In this document: positions 12,521-22,490 of the stretch, one piece after another
Position numbering within the stretch: position 1 is the first letter of the stretch
Layout: each line of letters begins with the position of its first letter
Source: Thalassia testudinum
Taxonomy: Eukaryota; Streptophyta; Magnoliopsida; Alismatales; Hydrocharitaceae
Direction: 5' to 3'
DNA: 64,000 nucleotides
Assembly: GCA_037157565.1 (NCBI GenBank)
Contig: JAZHRO010000024.1
Span: forward strand, 15,072,501-15,136,500
Made by a program: the position numbers and the translations under genes
Notes under the pieces: generated by a model
Databases searched by the model: none
The model's input: the letters and a program-made list of their open reading frames with translations, nothing else
Told to the model about the DNA's origin: nothing

Positions 12521-15371
12521 TGTTATGACCCGATTCCCGAACCCCTACAGGACACGAGAATCGGACCGACTCAACTGATCCCAAGACCTAGTCGTCCAAC
12601 AAGAAAGTAACCAAAAAGCAGTAAAATAAACCACATTCACCATGCAAGTAACTAACAGTAACAAAAGTACAACAGTAAGGAAAAGAACTACTACAGTAGA
12701 CACCATCACAACAGTAGAGAAATTAAAACAGGTACAGAATATGAAGTTTACAAAGGAAGAGTACAAAAGTGTAACAAAATACTCACTACTACAGGAACGG
12801 GCACAACACAAGTAAAACTACTGGGCTCTATTAGGCCCAGCACCCTTTGCAGCCGTGGGCTTTAGCAGCTCAACACCTGGTTGTGAAAAAGGTGACAAAT
12901 ATGACACGTCAGCGAAACGCTGAGTAGAGTGGCAACCAGCTAGCTAAGAAAAACAGTAAAGGTGGACAAGTAGCTGTTATTTTTAATTTCTTCCTTTATT
13001 TATCTATTTACTCTTTCTTGGTTTATTTCTGAGGTCTTTCTCCTGATCTCGAATGTTCATCTTGGGAACGATCTTGATTACAGTCTTTTCCGAAAAGTAG
13101 AAGTAGCACGTGATGCTCTCCTGGCTGGGAGAGTCCCCCGTGGTGGTCCTACTCTCAGTCAACCACCCCAAGGTCGCTGACAGGCGTAACGGTGACTACG
13201 GCATGCGCGATAAACACACGGGTAGCTACCCCTCACTGGTACGCAGTTAGTCATTTTCCGTTAACGGGTGCGCCCAAAGCACAGCACGGAACCAGTATAG
13301 GGCAGAGCCCTCTCAGTAACAGGGGTCTTGCCCCTCCACAGTAACCAAACAGGGGTCTTGCCCCTCCACAGTCCGCGCACCCTCACCTGACCACCCTGGT
13401 TTGCCCAGTGGGCCTAACAAGTCGGTCTAGGACGACTAGCTGAACCCCGGGGCCCGTGGGGTGGCTAGCTCCCTCCCTACACTAGTAGCTCTCCCCGGTA
13501 CGGTGTACGTGAGGGCCAAAAGTCGGTACAAAGTGGCCAGACCTAACCCCGGGTCCCTAGGGCGGCTGGCTCTGCTCTGCACTAGGAGGTAACCTGTGCT
13601 TCCCTTGGTACTACGTACCCAGAGATAACACACTTTCCCATTCACTTTTCTAGTTCCATTCCATTTATTTTCAGGAGTTCTACTCCTAATTCCCCATAGG
13701 GTTCATGCTCATGTTTCTCAGGCCAAGCCATACTAGATTTCATCATTTCAGGTTTATTCGCATTTAGTACATATTTCCAACATTCAACTTCTTTTCCTTT
13801 CCAATTTATATACAAGCAGCTCGTATTTAATTTCAACCAACAGAAATTACATGTAACAGTTACTAACAACAATACTCTACATTTCACAGGCAACTGTTAT
13901 CCAATTACAGGCAATTATCATTATTCTATTTACTTATCCAAGACTGCAATTCAGGCATTCAAGGCATTTGTTTCAGTGTTTCTGATTCTTAGGATTCATG
14001 CCACACCCTAGGATCTACCATTCAATCTAGTTTTTAGGTCCTAGGATTCATGCCACACCCTAGGATCTATCATTTAATCTAGTTTTCAGGTCCTAGGATT
14101 CATGCCACACCCTAGGATCTATCATTCAATCTAGTTTCCAGGTCCTAGGATTCATGCCATACCCTAGGATCAATCATTTATTTTAGATATTCATTAAAGT
14201 TTGTAATTAACTAAGGGAAGCCACTCTACCTGCGAAACTCAGAGTAATGGGGGCGTGATCGGCAGGTCCACGTGCCTCCGCAACCCCTAAAGCCGCAATA
14301 GAACGAGGTCCTAACACAAGGATCAATCACAAGGAACCACTCAGAATAGGATAAAAGTATTTCAAACAAGTAGAGGAACTAATTCTGAGAAGAATGAAAT
14401 CTTAAACGTGGAAATCGAACCTCGAACGGATCCTAAACGGGTCAAAAATGACAACTATGACTCAAATCAGACGTCTGGAACACCTTCCAGATGTCTTAAA
14501 AAGTGATCCAGGTCATACCTCACTCTGCGTTGCTCCTCAGACGTCCAGGGATCCTGCTGAATCGTTTGGACCTAGTTCCAGATGTCTGGAGACGCTCTCC
14601 GCCGTCTAGTGCCGTGCCCAGACGTCTGAACTGTGTGGGAAGGCGTGTCCTCACGCCTTCCCGAAACGAAACCTGCACGCGCAACGAAAGCCTCTTCATC
14701 ACGACACGTCTCAGCCTTCGGTGGATCGGCCTGCATGGTCGTATCCGCAAAAAGGAGGAAGAGGAGAAATTTCATACCTTTCAGACGTCTGGGGCTCCCT
14801 CTAGACGTCGCCTGCATCGTCTGGACGTAGGTCCAGACGTCAGATTCTGGGAAAATTTCCCAGAATCAGAACCTCCTTGCCTTCTTCCTGCTGCGCGCGA
14901 GCTCGCCACGCAGCCTCTAGTCTGCTGCTCAAGCTGCAGTAGCACTAAGGGAGATTCCCTAGCACGACGCCCCTCCGCGCGCACGCTGGCCGGCCTCGAG
15001 CTGCTCCGGCTTGCTCTCTCTCTTCCTCGCGCGCTCTCCCTCTTCTTCCCTCTCGTTGCACCTCTTCCTCTCCGCACAGCACCCGGCAGCAGCTACTACC
15101 CGTTCTCACTCTCGCTCTCACGCTCGCACTGGAGGAAGGAGAAGAGGGTGGGGTGGTGAACGAGGGAGAGGGGTATTTGAAGGCATCGGGGGGAGAAAAA
15201 GCATCTGCAGGTCGGCGGGTTTTAGTTTGCGCACGCACGCGTGTAGACTCGCAATCGTACGCACGTAAAAATTTATTTCTAGACATCTGGGATGGCATCC
15301 AGACGTCTGACCAGACATCTGGACCAACTCCTAGACGTCTTAAAAAGTGCTTGATGTCTCGGGTCTTAACA
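12521..15371 (-). mobile_element. 3' LTR of Tekay-minus
   Basis: Read on the minus strand it starts TGTTAAGACCCGAGACATC at 15371 and ends GGGTCATAACA at 12521. It matches the Tekay1 LTRs (17201-19910, 31850-34575) end to end in reverse, at 2851 bp. It carries five exact AGACGTCT palindromes (14469, 14619, 14781, 15300 and 15332, approximate starts) and CCTAGG-containing tandem repeats. A 1286-bp segment (12934-14219) is bounded by the 10-bp inverted repeats GTAGAGTGGC and GCCACTCTAC and is inverted in the partner LTR at 63296. Its ORFs are not conserved in the other copies. Confidence 0.85.
13988..14170 (-). repeat. CCTAGG-type ~55-bp tandem repeat in the Tekay LTR
   Basis: About 3.5 copies of a unit containing GGATTCATGCCACACCCTAG followed by GATCTACCATTCAATCTAG. 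Related arrays occur in the Tekay1 LTRs (18433-18575 and about 33100-33240) and at 63751-63893, with different copy number and sequence. Confidence 0.8.
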
Positions 15372-15454
15372 ACATAACAAACTTAAAGGAAGTTTTGTAC
15401 CTGAAACATGCGCTAACTAGGGTGCGGAAAAAGAACAATATACTCATAAAAAAC

Positions 15455-16759
15455 TCAAAGAGGACCGAAGCTGGTCCAAAAAGACATACCCTCAAAGAGC
15501 TCCAGGTACTGCTCCCGCATCGCCGCCTCAGGCTCCCAGGTAGCCTCCTCGTACCGCTGGCTCCTCCACAAGACCTTCACCAGGGGTACTTGCTTCCGTC
15601 TCAGACTCTGGATGGCTCTGTCGAGAATCTGCACTGGCCGCTTGGGGTAGGTCAGGTCGTCACCCACCTCGATGCTCTCGTGGCTCAGGACATGACTAGG
15701 ATCGGCGACATACTTCCTGAGGTTGGATACGTGGAACACGTCGTGCACACAAGAAAGATGGAGAGGAAGGGCAAGCCTGTAAGCAACGGGTCCAACTCGC
15801 TCCAGGACCTCAAAGGGTCCTACGAACCTCGGCGTGAGCTTCCCTCTCACCCCAAACCACTGTAGGCCCTTCATGGGCGAAACACGAAGGAAGACAAGGT
15901 CCCCAACCTCAAACTGCACCTCTCTACGTTTCCGATCTGCATAGCTCTTCTGTCTACTCCTAACAATGCGAAGTCAGCTGTGAATCTGCTCGATCACCTC
16001 CTGACTCTCCCGGATAAGCCTGGGGCCAACCTCCCACTTGGTCCCCACCTCAACCCAACTCAAGGGTGCCGTACACCTCCGTCCGTACAGAGCCTCGTAG
16101 GGTGCCATGCCGATGCTCGAGTAATAGCTGTTGTATGCAAACTCCGCCAGGGGCAAGTGCTCCTCCCAAGAGCCCCTCCAGTCCAGTACACAAGCACGCA
16201 AAAGGTCCTCTAGTGTCTGTATCGTGTGCTCAGACTATCCGTCCGTTTGGGGGTGGTATGCCGTACTGGACCTCAACCGTGTCCCCAGGGCCTGCTGAAA
16301 CTCAGCCCAAAACTGGGACGTAAAATGGGTATCCCGTCGGATACGATCTTCTACGGAACTCCGTGTAGACGTACCACATTGTGGATATACCTCTCTGCCA
16401 ACTGTGCTGGTCCCAAGGTGGCTCGGATCGGCAAGAAACGTGTTGTCTTCATTAATCTATCCACAATCACCCAGACTGCGTCGTGTCCTAGTTGGGTAAT
16501 GGGCAAGCCCACCACCTTTCCCACTTCCACTCTGGCACTGAAAGTGGCTGCAACTGCCCCGCAGGCCTCTGGTGCTCGGCCTTCACCTGCTGGCACACTA
16601 AACACTGCTGTACGAATTCACCTACATCCCGCTTCATTCCCCTCCACCAAAGTTGTGTCTCAAATCATGGTACATCTTTGTGTTTCCAGGATGTATGGTG
16701 AACCTGGAGCCGTGTGCCTCAGTCAGGAGCTCTCTTAATAGCTCCTCGTCCCTAGGAAC
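15455..16759 (-). pseudogene. Tekay-minus pol fragment: integrase core to chromodomain
   Basis: Minus-strand pieces follow the order of the Tekay1 pol. Near 16740 lies the zinc-finger-side linker. The integrase core follows at 16605-16351 ([20 protein letters not shown]), then 16201-15974 (SSIGMAPYEALYGRRC), and last the C-terminal domain with chromodomain at 15919-15455 (HDVFHVSNLRKYV, then VKVLWRSQRYEEATWEPE). The chromodomain targets integration to modified chromatin in chromoviruses. Stops and frameshifts separate the pieces. The upstream end is cut at 16759, where element B is inserted; the flank there is GGAAC. The final 155-residue block is open and better preserved than the rest. Confidence 0.85.
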
Positions 16760-17200
16760 TGATGAGTGGCTACTCATCATGGCTAAAAAGCTGAAGTTGA
16801 GCTAGACACTGAGTAAAACAACTTCAAATTAACAGATAAAAAGGGTTAAGTGTGGGAATTAAAGAAAAAGACCTAAAACCTTTACTCTGTGTTAAAATTT
16901 CATAATTAGGTCACAAAACGAGATATTCTGAAAGCAAAGTACAAATGATGATCCATGCATTAATTGAACACATAAATAAGTTTGAAAGGCCAAATCAAAA
17001 GTATAGTTAATGTCTAAAATGTTCAATTAATTACATATAAAAATTTGAAGGCATTTAGACATCATTTAGGCTATGTAATAGGTAGTTTACACTTAGGTCC
17101 TTCAAGCATTACATTCTAGCCTTTAAAAATTCCTTTTTGGACCTACTTATAAACCGCAGGGACCCCTTTGAAAGGCTGTAGGGTCCTTCCTATTGTAATT
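16760..17200 (+). mobile_element. Element B 5' LTR, segment 1
   Basis: It starts TGATGAGTGGCTACTCATCA and matches 60780-61217 closely. It ends GTAATT at the Tekay1 insertion, whose 5-bp target duplication TAATT (17196-17200) recurs at 34576-34580. It contains no gene. Confidence 0.9.
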
Positions 17201-17418
17201 TGTTACGAATGCAGCTTCAAGACGATTTTTAAGACGTCTGGGAGGTGGCCCAGACGTCTGGAACCCCTTCCAGACGTCTGGGATTCAATTTCTGCGGCGT
17301 ACGGGGTTGCGTCTGCACGCATGCACGCGCAGACCTACAACTGCCACCCTCTTTCCTCTTTTTCCCTCTCTCCTCTCGCAGGCGCAGTGCTGTGCTCTCT
17401 CTCTCTCTCCCCGCGCGG

Positions 17419-17430
17419 CCTTATAAGGCC
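17419..17430 (+). promoter_or_regulatory. TATA box of the Tekay1 5' LTR
   Basis: CCTTATAAGGCC sits between CT-rich stretches like plant Y patches. The 3' LTR has the same motif at 32084-32093. If used, U3 would be only about 220 bp and R-U5 about 2.5 kb. Three AGACGTCT palindromes lie 150-190 bp upstream. Confidence 0.5.
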
Positions 17431-18432
17431 CTCGCCCTCTCCCTCACTCTCATCTCCTCCGCTTCCTTCTTCTTCTTCCAGCCGGTGCGAGAGCGAGCGA
17501 GTGGCGGCAGCAGCGGCCGCGGCAGGTGTGCGGGAGGAGGTGTTACGCGAGGGAGGGGACGCTTGACCGTGAGGGCTCGAGCTTACCGGGGCAGCTAGAG
17601 CCGGTCGGCGGGGGAGCAGCGGGCGTGGAGTGTCGCTGGAGGGCTGCTGCAGCTCGAGCAGCAGGTGGACGGGGCGTGGCGCAGCGGTGTGTCGCGGGTG
17701 GAGAGCGAGTCGAGCTCAGATTCTGGAATTTTTTCCAGAATCAGACATCTGGGCTTCCAACCAGACGACGGTGAAGACATATGGAGGACTGTCCAGACGT
17801 CTGGCAAGTAAGTTATTTCATCTTTCTTCCTTTTTCGCGTGTACGGCCATGCAGCCGTCCGCCGCGCCTTCGTCTGCAACCCGTCGTACTGAGAGCGAGG
17901 AGTGGATACGTGCAGGTTCTGCTCAGGAGGGCGCGAGACTCGCCATCCAACGCGAATCGGACGTCTGGCCGCAGTGTCAGACGACGGAGAGAACTTTCAG
18001 ATGTCCGGGTTGACCATCGGATGTCTGCGAATTAAGCTAGACGCCCCCGCAGGCTTCTAGACGTCTGAGGGACTACACAGAGCGAAGGTATCCTCTGAAG
18101 CACCTTTTAAGACATTTGGAAGAGGTTCCAGATGTCTAATTTTGGACTGTTTCGTCATTTTCGACCCGTTTAGGGTCCGTTCGGAGTCTGTTTTCTACGT
18201 TTCGAGTTGCGTTCTTTTCGGAATAAAATCCTCTACCCGTTTACAGTAATTATATACTGTTATGAGAAACTCCTTGTGTTTGATCCTTGTGTTAGGACCC
18301 CGTTCCATTGCAGTCTCGGGGATTGCGGAGGCACGCGGGATTTCCGACCACGCCCCCAGTACTCCCGTTGTAGCTGGTAGAGTGGCTTGTAAATTTATTA
18401 GTATAATTTGTTACAATTATGGAACAATTAAT

Positions 18433-18575
18433 AGAACCTAGGGCACTGCATGAATCCTAGGAATGAGAAACTGGATTGATTGATAGATCCTAGGGTATTG
18501 CATGGAACCTAGGACTGGAAACTAGATTGAATGATAGATCCTAGGGTACGGCGTGAATCCTAGGACTGGAAAACT
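18433..18575 (+). repeat. CCTAGG-type tandem repeat in the Tekay1 LTR
   Basis: Three ~53-bp units contain CTAGGG, a short spacer, GAATCCTAGGA, and ACTGGATTGAxTGATAGATC. The matching array in the 3' LTR is near 33106-33243. Confidence 0.8.
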
Positions 18576-19913
18576 AGTGATACGTATATAATATTGCAGT
18601 CTTGGAAAGGTGGAAAGGAAATAATAGCTGCCTGTAAATTGATTTAACCGCTGCTCGTTACAAAGAAATAATATGGTTAAGAACATGGGTTGTATGAACG
18701 TAAAACTGGAACGGTGAACCCTAAATGTGCTGAGTGAAAAGAGATAGAACCCTACGGGGAATTAGGAGTAGAACTCCTGGAAAGAGAATGGATGGAACTG
18801 AGAAAGAAAGACGTGGAAGTGTGTTGTCTCCGGGGTACATGATACCAAAGAGAGCACACATTACCTCTTAGTGCAGAGTGGAGCTAGCCGCCCCAGGGAC
18901 CCGGGGTTAGGTCTGGCCGCTTTGTACCGACTTGCTGGCCCTCGCGTATGCAGTACCAGGGAGAGCTACTAGTGTAGGGAGAGCACTAGCTACCCCACGG
19001 GCCCCGGGGTTCTGCTAGCCTCCTACACCGACTTGTTAGGCCCATTGGGCAAACCAGGGTAGTGAGGCGAGGGTGCGCGGGCTGTGGAGGGGTTGGACCC
19101 CTGTTACTGAGAGGGCTCTGCCCTATACTGGTTCCGTGCTATGCTTTGGGCACACCCGTTAACGGAAACGACTGACCGTGTGCCAGTGCGGGGTAGCTAC
19201 CTGTGTGCTTATCACGCGTGCCGTTGTCACCGTTACGTCTGTCAGCGACCTTGGGGTGGTTGACTGAGAGTAGGATCACCACGGGGGACTCTCCCGGCCA
19301 GGAGAGTACCACGTGTTACTTCTACTTTTCGAAAAAGACTGCAATCAATATCGTTCCCGCGAGGAACATTCGAGATCAAGTGAAGGATCTGAGAAATAGA
19401 TAAATTGTGAAATAATAAAAAGACGTAAATAAAGGAAGAAAGAAAATATGATAGCTACTGTACACTCTAATGCTTCTTTAGTCTTAGTTGCCACTCTACT
19501 CAGCGTTTCGCTGACGTGTTACACTCGTTACTTTTCAGGACCAGGTGTTGAGCAGCCAGGGTCAGCGGCTGCAGAGGACGCTGGGCCGAGTAGGGTCCAG
19601 TAGAGTTAACGCAGTTCTTTTGTATCCCTTTTTGTTCCACAGTAGTGAGTAGTTCTTGTTACTCTCTGTACTTTTCTTTACTTGTAGTTCATGTTATGTT
19701 ATAAATGTAGTTCTACTGTTGTGGTGGTACATGCTATAGAAGTTCCTTTTCTTACTGCTGTATTTTTGTTACTGCTAGTTATATTCATGTTGAATGTGGT
19801 TTATTTTACTGTTCTTTGGGTTACTTCCTCGTTGGACGACTAGGTCGTGGGTTTACTCAAGTCGTTCCGGTTCTCGTGTCTCGTAGGGACTCGGGAATCG
19901 AGTCGTTACAAGA

Positions 19914-19930
19914 TGGTATCAGAGCAAGGT
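19914..19930 (+). other. Primer binding site (initiator tRNA-Met) of Tekay1
   Basis: TGGTATCAGAGCAAGGT lies 3 nt after the 5' LTR. This is the standard minus-strand primer site of Tekay/Del and many other plant LTR elements. Confidence 0.95.
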
Positions 19931-20093
19931 CGTCCCGCGAAGTGTATCAACTGACTGGAAAATAACCAATTCACATTCCTATAACTAGAGTAGCCACCAC
20001 AACATATCTTTTGACAAGAGCTCTTAGACGTTTTCATTAGGTATCGTTCCGTATTGACGTGTTTCCGTTTTGTTTCGCGTCTCCTTGCAGGAG

Positions 20094-20543
20094 ATGCCTC
20101 GTCGCGGGACTGGCGAGGCGGGCCGCGGGCGCGGCCGAGGACGAGGTCAGCGAGGTGGGCGTGCTGCTGTCGACGCCTCAGTGGACCAGCCACTGCTCCG
20201 GGCATTTAGGCCCAGGACCTCGCCCAGCTGATACGGGACATTGTGCGAGAGGAGCTCCACCCACCGCCCCGAGTGCCTCACCCTGGGGCTGCGGAGGGGG
20301 AGTCCTCTGTGGGACCACACGACGGACACGGCGCTGGACACGGGGGAGGGGATGGGCCGCCGTCGCCCCCACCTTCCTCTGACACTTCTGTGCACGAGGC
20401 ACCTTTGCTTGCAGGTGTACCAGCATCTCCACTGCAGCGCCACTTCTAGCTCTTCGGGCAGTTCCGGAAGCTGAAGCCCCCCTCCTTTAAAGGGGATGAG
20501 GACCCGTCCGACGCAGAGTGTGGCTGCTTCGTCCGCACCTAGA
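20094..20543 (+). pseudogene. Tekay1 gag N-terminus, frameshifted and truncated
   Basis: The ATG at 20094 begins MPRRGTGEAGRGRGRGRGQR, the basic Gly/Arg-rich start usual for Tekay gag. It stops at 20229-20231. The original sense continues in another frame (LAQLIRDIVREELHPPPRVP) to a stop at 20447-20449 and then FRKLKPPSFKGDEDPSDAE near 20463-20520. The gag core and CCHC zinc knuckle that should follow are absent, and protease sequence comes next, so a deletion of most of gag lies near 20520-20545. The homologous start in Tekay-minus is at 63110 (minus). It cannot make a capsid protein. Confidence 0.8.
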
Positions 20544-21320
20544 GCTGAGGGGCGTATCAACGCCTTGACACATAGGGATGCCAGAGCTTCGGTATCGGTG
20601 GTGGCAGGTATGGTTTCAGTTTCCGGCGGACTCGTTTACACACTTTTCGATTCCGACGCTACGCACTCGTTTGTCGTAGCCAGTTTCGCAGTTAGTTTGG
20701 GCCAAGACTATACGCTGTTAGAGAAATCCATTTGTAATCAGAGGTCCGAGTGGTCAGCTGTTTGTAGCTGAAGAGGTGTACACGGATTGCGAGGTCAGCG
20801 TCGGGGGACATAGCCTGCCAGCTGACCTGATTATGATACAGATGGAGGACTTTGGCGTAATTCTGGGGATGGACTGGCTGTCTGCTTACCACGCCTTGGT
20901 GGACTGTTTTGAGAGGAAGATTGTCTTCTCCATGCCGGAGTTGCCTTCTTTCGAGTTTCACGGACAGCCAGTGGACGGAGGCTTCAGGTGCATTTCGGCA
21001 CTTCGGGCGGCGAGACTTTTGAGCCAGGGGTGTGAGAGCTTCCTAGCTTGTGTGGTGACAGAGCCCAGCCCTGTGGCAGACTTCCAGAGCATCCCGGTGG
21101 TCAGAGAGTACCTTGACGTGTTTCCAGACGAGTTACCAGGACTACCGCCCGAGCGTGAGATCGAGTTTGAGATCTCACTAGTACCAAGGACCAGCCCCAT
21201 CTCCACCGCGCCATACAGGATGGCACCGCTTGAGCTACGAGAGCTCAAGTCTCAGTTGCAGGACCTTTTGGAGAAGGGCTTCGTGCAGCCCAGTGCGTCT
21301 CCCTGGGGAGCCCCGGTACT
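20542..21320 (+). pseudogene. Tekay1 protease and RT N-terminus, broken by frameshift and by element D
   Basis: The protease begins around RINALTHRDARASVSVVAG. Its catalytic triplet reads D-S-D (20649-20657) where the family has D-S/T-G, so it is probably inactive. A frameshift falls between 20740 and 20776. The frame then resumes with YTDCEVSVGGHSLPADLIMI and VILGMDWLSAYHALVDCFER (protease flap and C-terminus). The linker and RT start follow (PYRMAPLELRELKSQLQDLL, SASPWGAPVL). It ends at 21320, where element D is inserted; RT resumes at 29072. The target duplication is GTACT (21316-21320 and 29067-29071). Confidence 0.9.
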
Positions 21321-22058
21321 TGTTGAGCGCGAGAATCTACGCTAACGTGTTTGGTTTTGAAAAACCCGTCGTTGTAGTTCGAAAGCGAAGGATTCGTGTT
21401 CAACAAATAAAATTTATACCGAAATAAGAATTCCGGGTCGAACACAGGGAGGCGAACGTTTGATTTAAAAACTTCGCGTTTCTTTTTATTTTGTCACAAA
21501 GAAATTCAATTTAAACTATCTAAGTATCTACAACAAATAAAAGAGATAGAGGGAGTAAGAGAGAGAGAAGGAATACTATACATGGAAATCAAAATGAGAT
21601 GTAGAATAGACAAGGAAGTTATCATAAAAGAGTTCTTTCATTACAACTAGAAAACATAAAACAATTACTCTAGAAAGCATTAAAAGAATGGAGGGAGAAA
21701 TGTCCTCCTCGACGATCGCTCGGAGGACGAATAGACTACTCTAGAAAGCAGTAAATCTATACTAGAAAGCAGTAAAAAGAATAGGGAGAGAGAAATCCTC
21801 CTCGACGGTCGCTTGGAGGACGAGCCGGACGGGACGACGCCTGGACGAAGGAGAACGAAGCGGGACGAAGGAGGACGAAGCAGAAGAACGGGAACGAAGC
21901 AGCACGCCGTCGTCGTCGCGGGATCCACTTCCGAAGGGGGACGAAAATTTGGACTTTATCTCGCGAGAAGCATCCCGGGTGTGGGACAAGCTTCTCTTGA
22001 GCTTTGGAGAGGTAGAGAGGAGAAGGAAGGGATGAAAATTTCGTATGGAGGGGGTCTC

Positions 22059-22068
22059 CTTTTATAGT
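22059..22068 (-). promoter_or_regulatory. TATA box of the D LTR (copy at 28042-28051)
   Basis: The minus strand reads CTATAAAAGG followed by AGACC, a strong plant TATA context, 1015 bp from the LTR start. The identical copy in the other LTR at 28042-28051 would drive the element transcript. Confidence 0.7.
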
Positions 22069-22422
22069 TGCAAGGAGTGGGGGCAAAATGGACATTACAT
22101 CTTCAAAATAATAAATAAGGGGTCTTTAGTGACGGATAAAACCGTCGCTAAAGCCCCGCCGTCGCCGTCGCCGCCGCGCCACGCGCGCCCGCTCGGCTGG
22201 CCTGCGCGCGTAACGCAGACGCACGTCCGCGTCGTCTCAGCCGTCCGATCGCGAGATCGGACGGCTTAGATCGCGCCCGCGCCCGCTGCGTAGCGCGCCG
22301 CCCGCGTGCGATCGCGCGCCCACCAGGGCGTCCAATTGCGCGTCGGCGCTATCGGGCGCGCGCGGCCGTTGGATCTTCATCCGACGCTCGTGCGCGCCCG
22401 CTCGCCCGCGCCTTCGCCCCCC

Positions 22423-22490
22423 TCTCCGCGGCTCGAACCCGCGACCTCCGCTTCGCCCGCGGCTGCGTAGCCGCTGCGCTACGCGGCGAA
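22423..22490 (-). other. tRNA-like segment with A and B boxes in U3 of the D 3' LTR
   Basis: On the sense (minus) strand, TAGCGCAGCGG (22481-22471) fits the Pol III A box TRGCNNAGYNG. GGTTCGAGCC (22439-22430) fits the B box GGTTCGANNCC. They are 31 nt apart, close to tRNA spacing. Between them a 5-bp stem (four pairs) with a 7-nt loop sits where an anticodon arm would be, and AGGTCG precedes the T-arm-like part. Position 33 is G rather than U and the acceptor stem is unclear, so it is tRNA-derived rather than a functional tRNA. The other LTR of D carries the same sequence. Confidence 0.6.

Larger units (their letters stand above)
17201..19910 (+). mobile_element. 5' LTR of Tekay1
   Basis: It starts TGTTACGAATGCAGC and ends GAGTCGTTACA, 2710 bp, followed by the primer site. 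It carries five exact AGACGTCT palindromes plus many one-base variants (AGACATCT, AGATGTCT), a TATA motif near 17421 surrounded by CT-rich tracts, CCTAGG repeats at 18433-18575, and a segment bounded by GTAGAGTGGC (about 18374) and GCCACTCTAC (about 19487). Confidence 0.9.

Noticed and set aside
14503..15159. 218-codon open frame (+) as a host or element gene
   Set aside because: It lies antisense inside the Tekay-minus LTR, is low complexity and Arg/Ser/Leu-rich, and is not preserved in the other three Tekay LTRs.
20059..20560. Host gene candidates overlapping Tekay1 gag and the many short ORFs elsewhere
   Set aside because: All frames above about 100 codons could be placed in gag-pol, the antisense ORF, the D ORF or LTRs. 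No exon-intron pattern or recognised plant gene family was found in the remainder.
22423..22490. A genuine functional tRNA gene
   Set aside because: The A and B boxes fit, but the T stem pairs only in a shifted register, position 33 is not U, and no convincing 7-bp acceptor stem is seen. I keep it as tRNA-like only.
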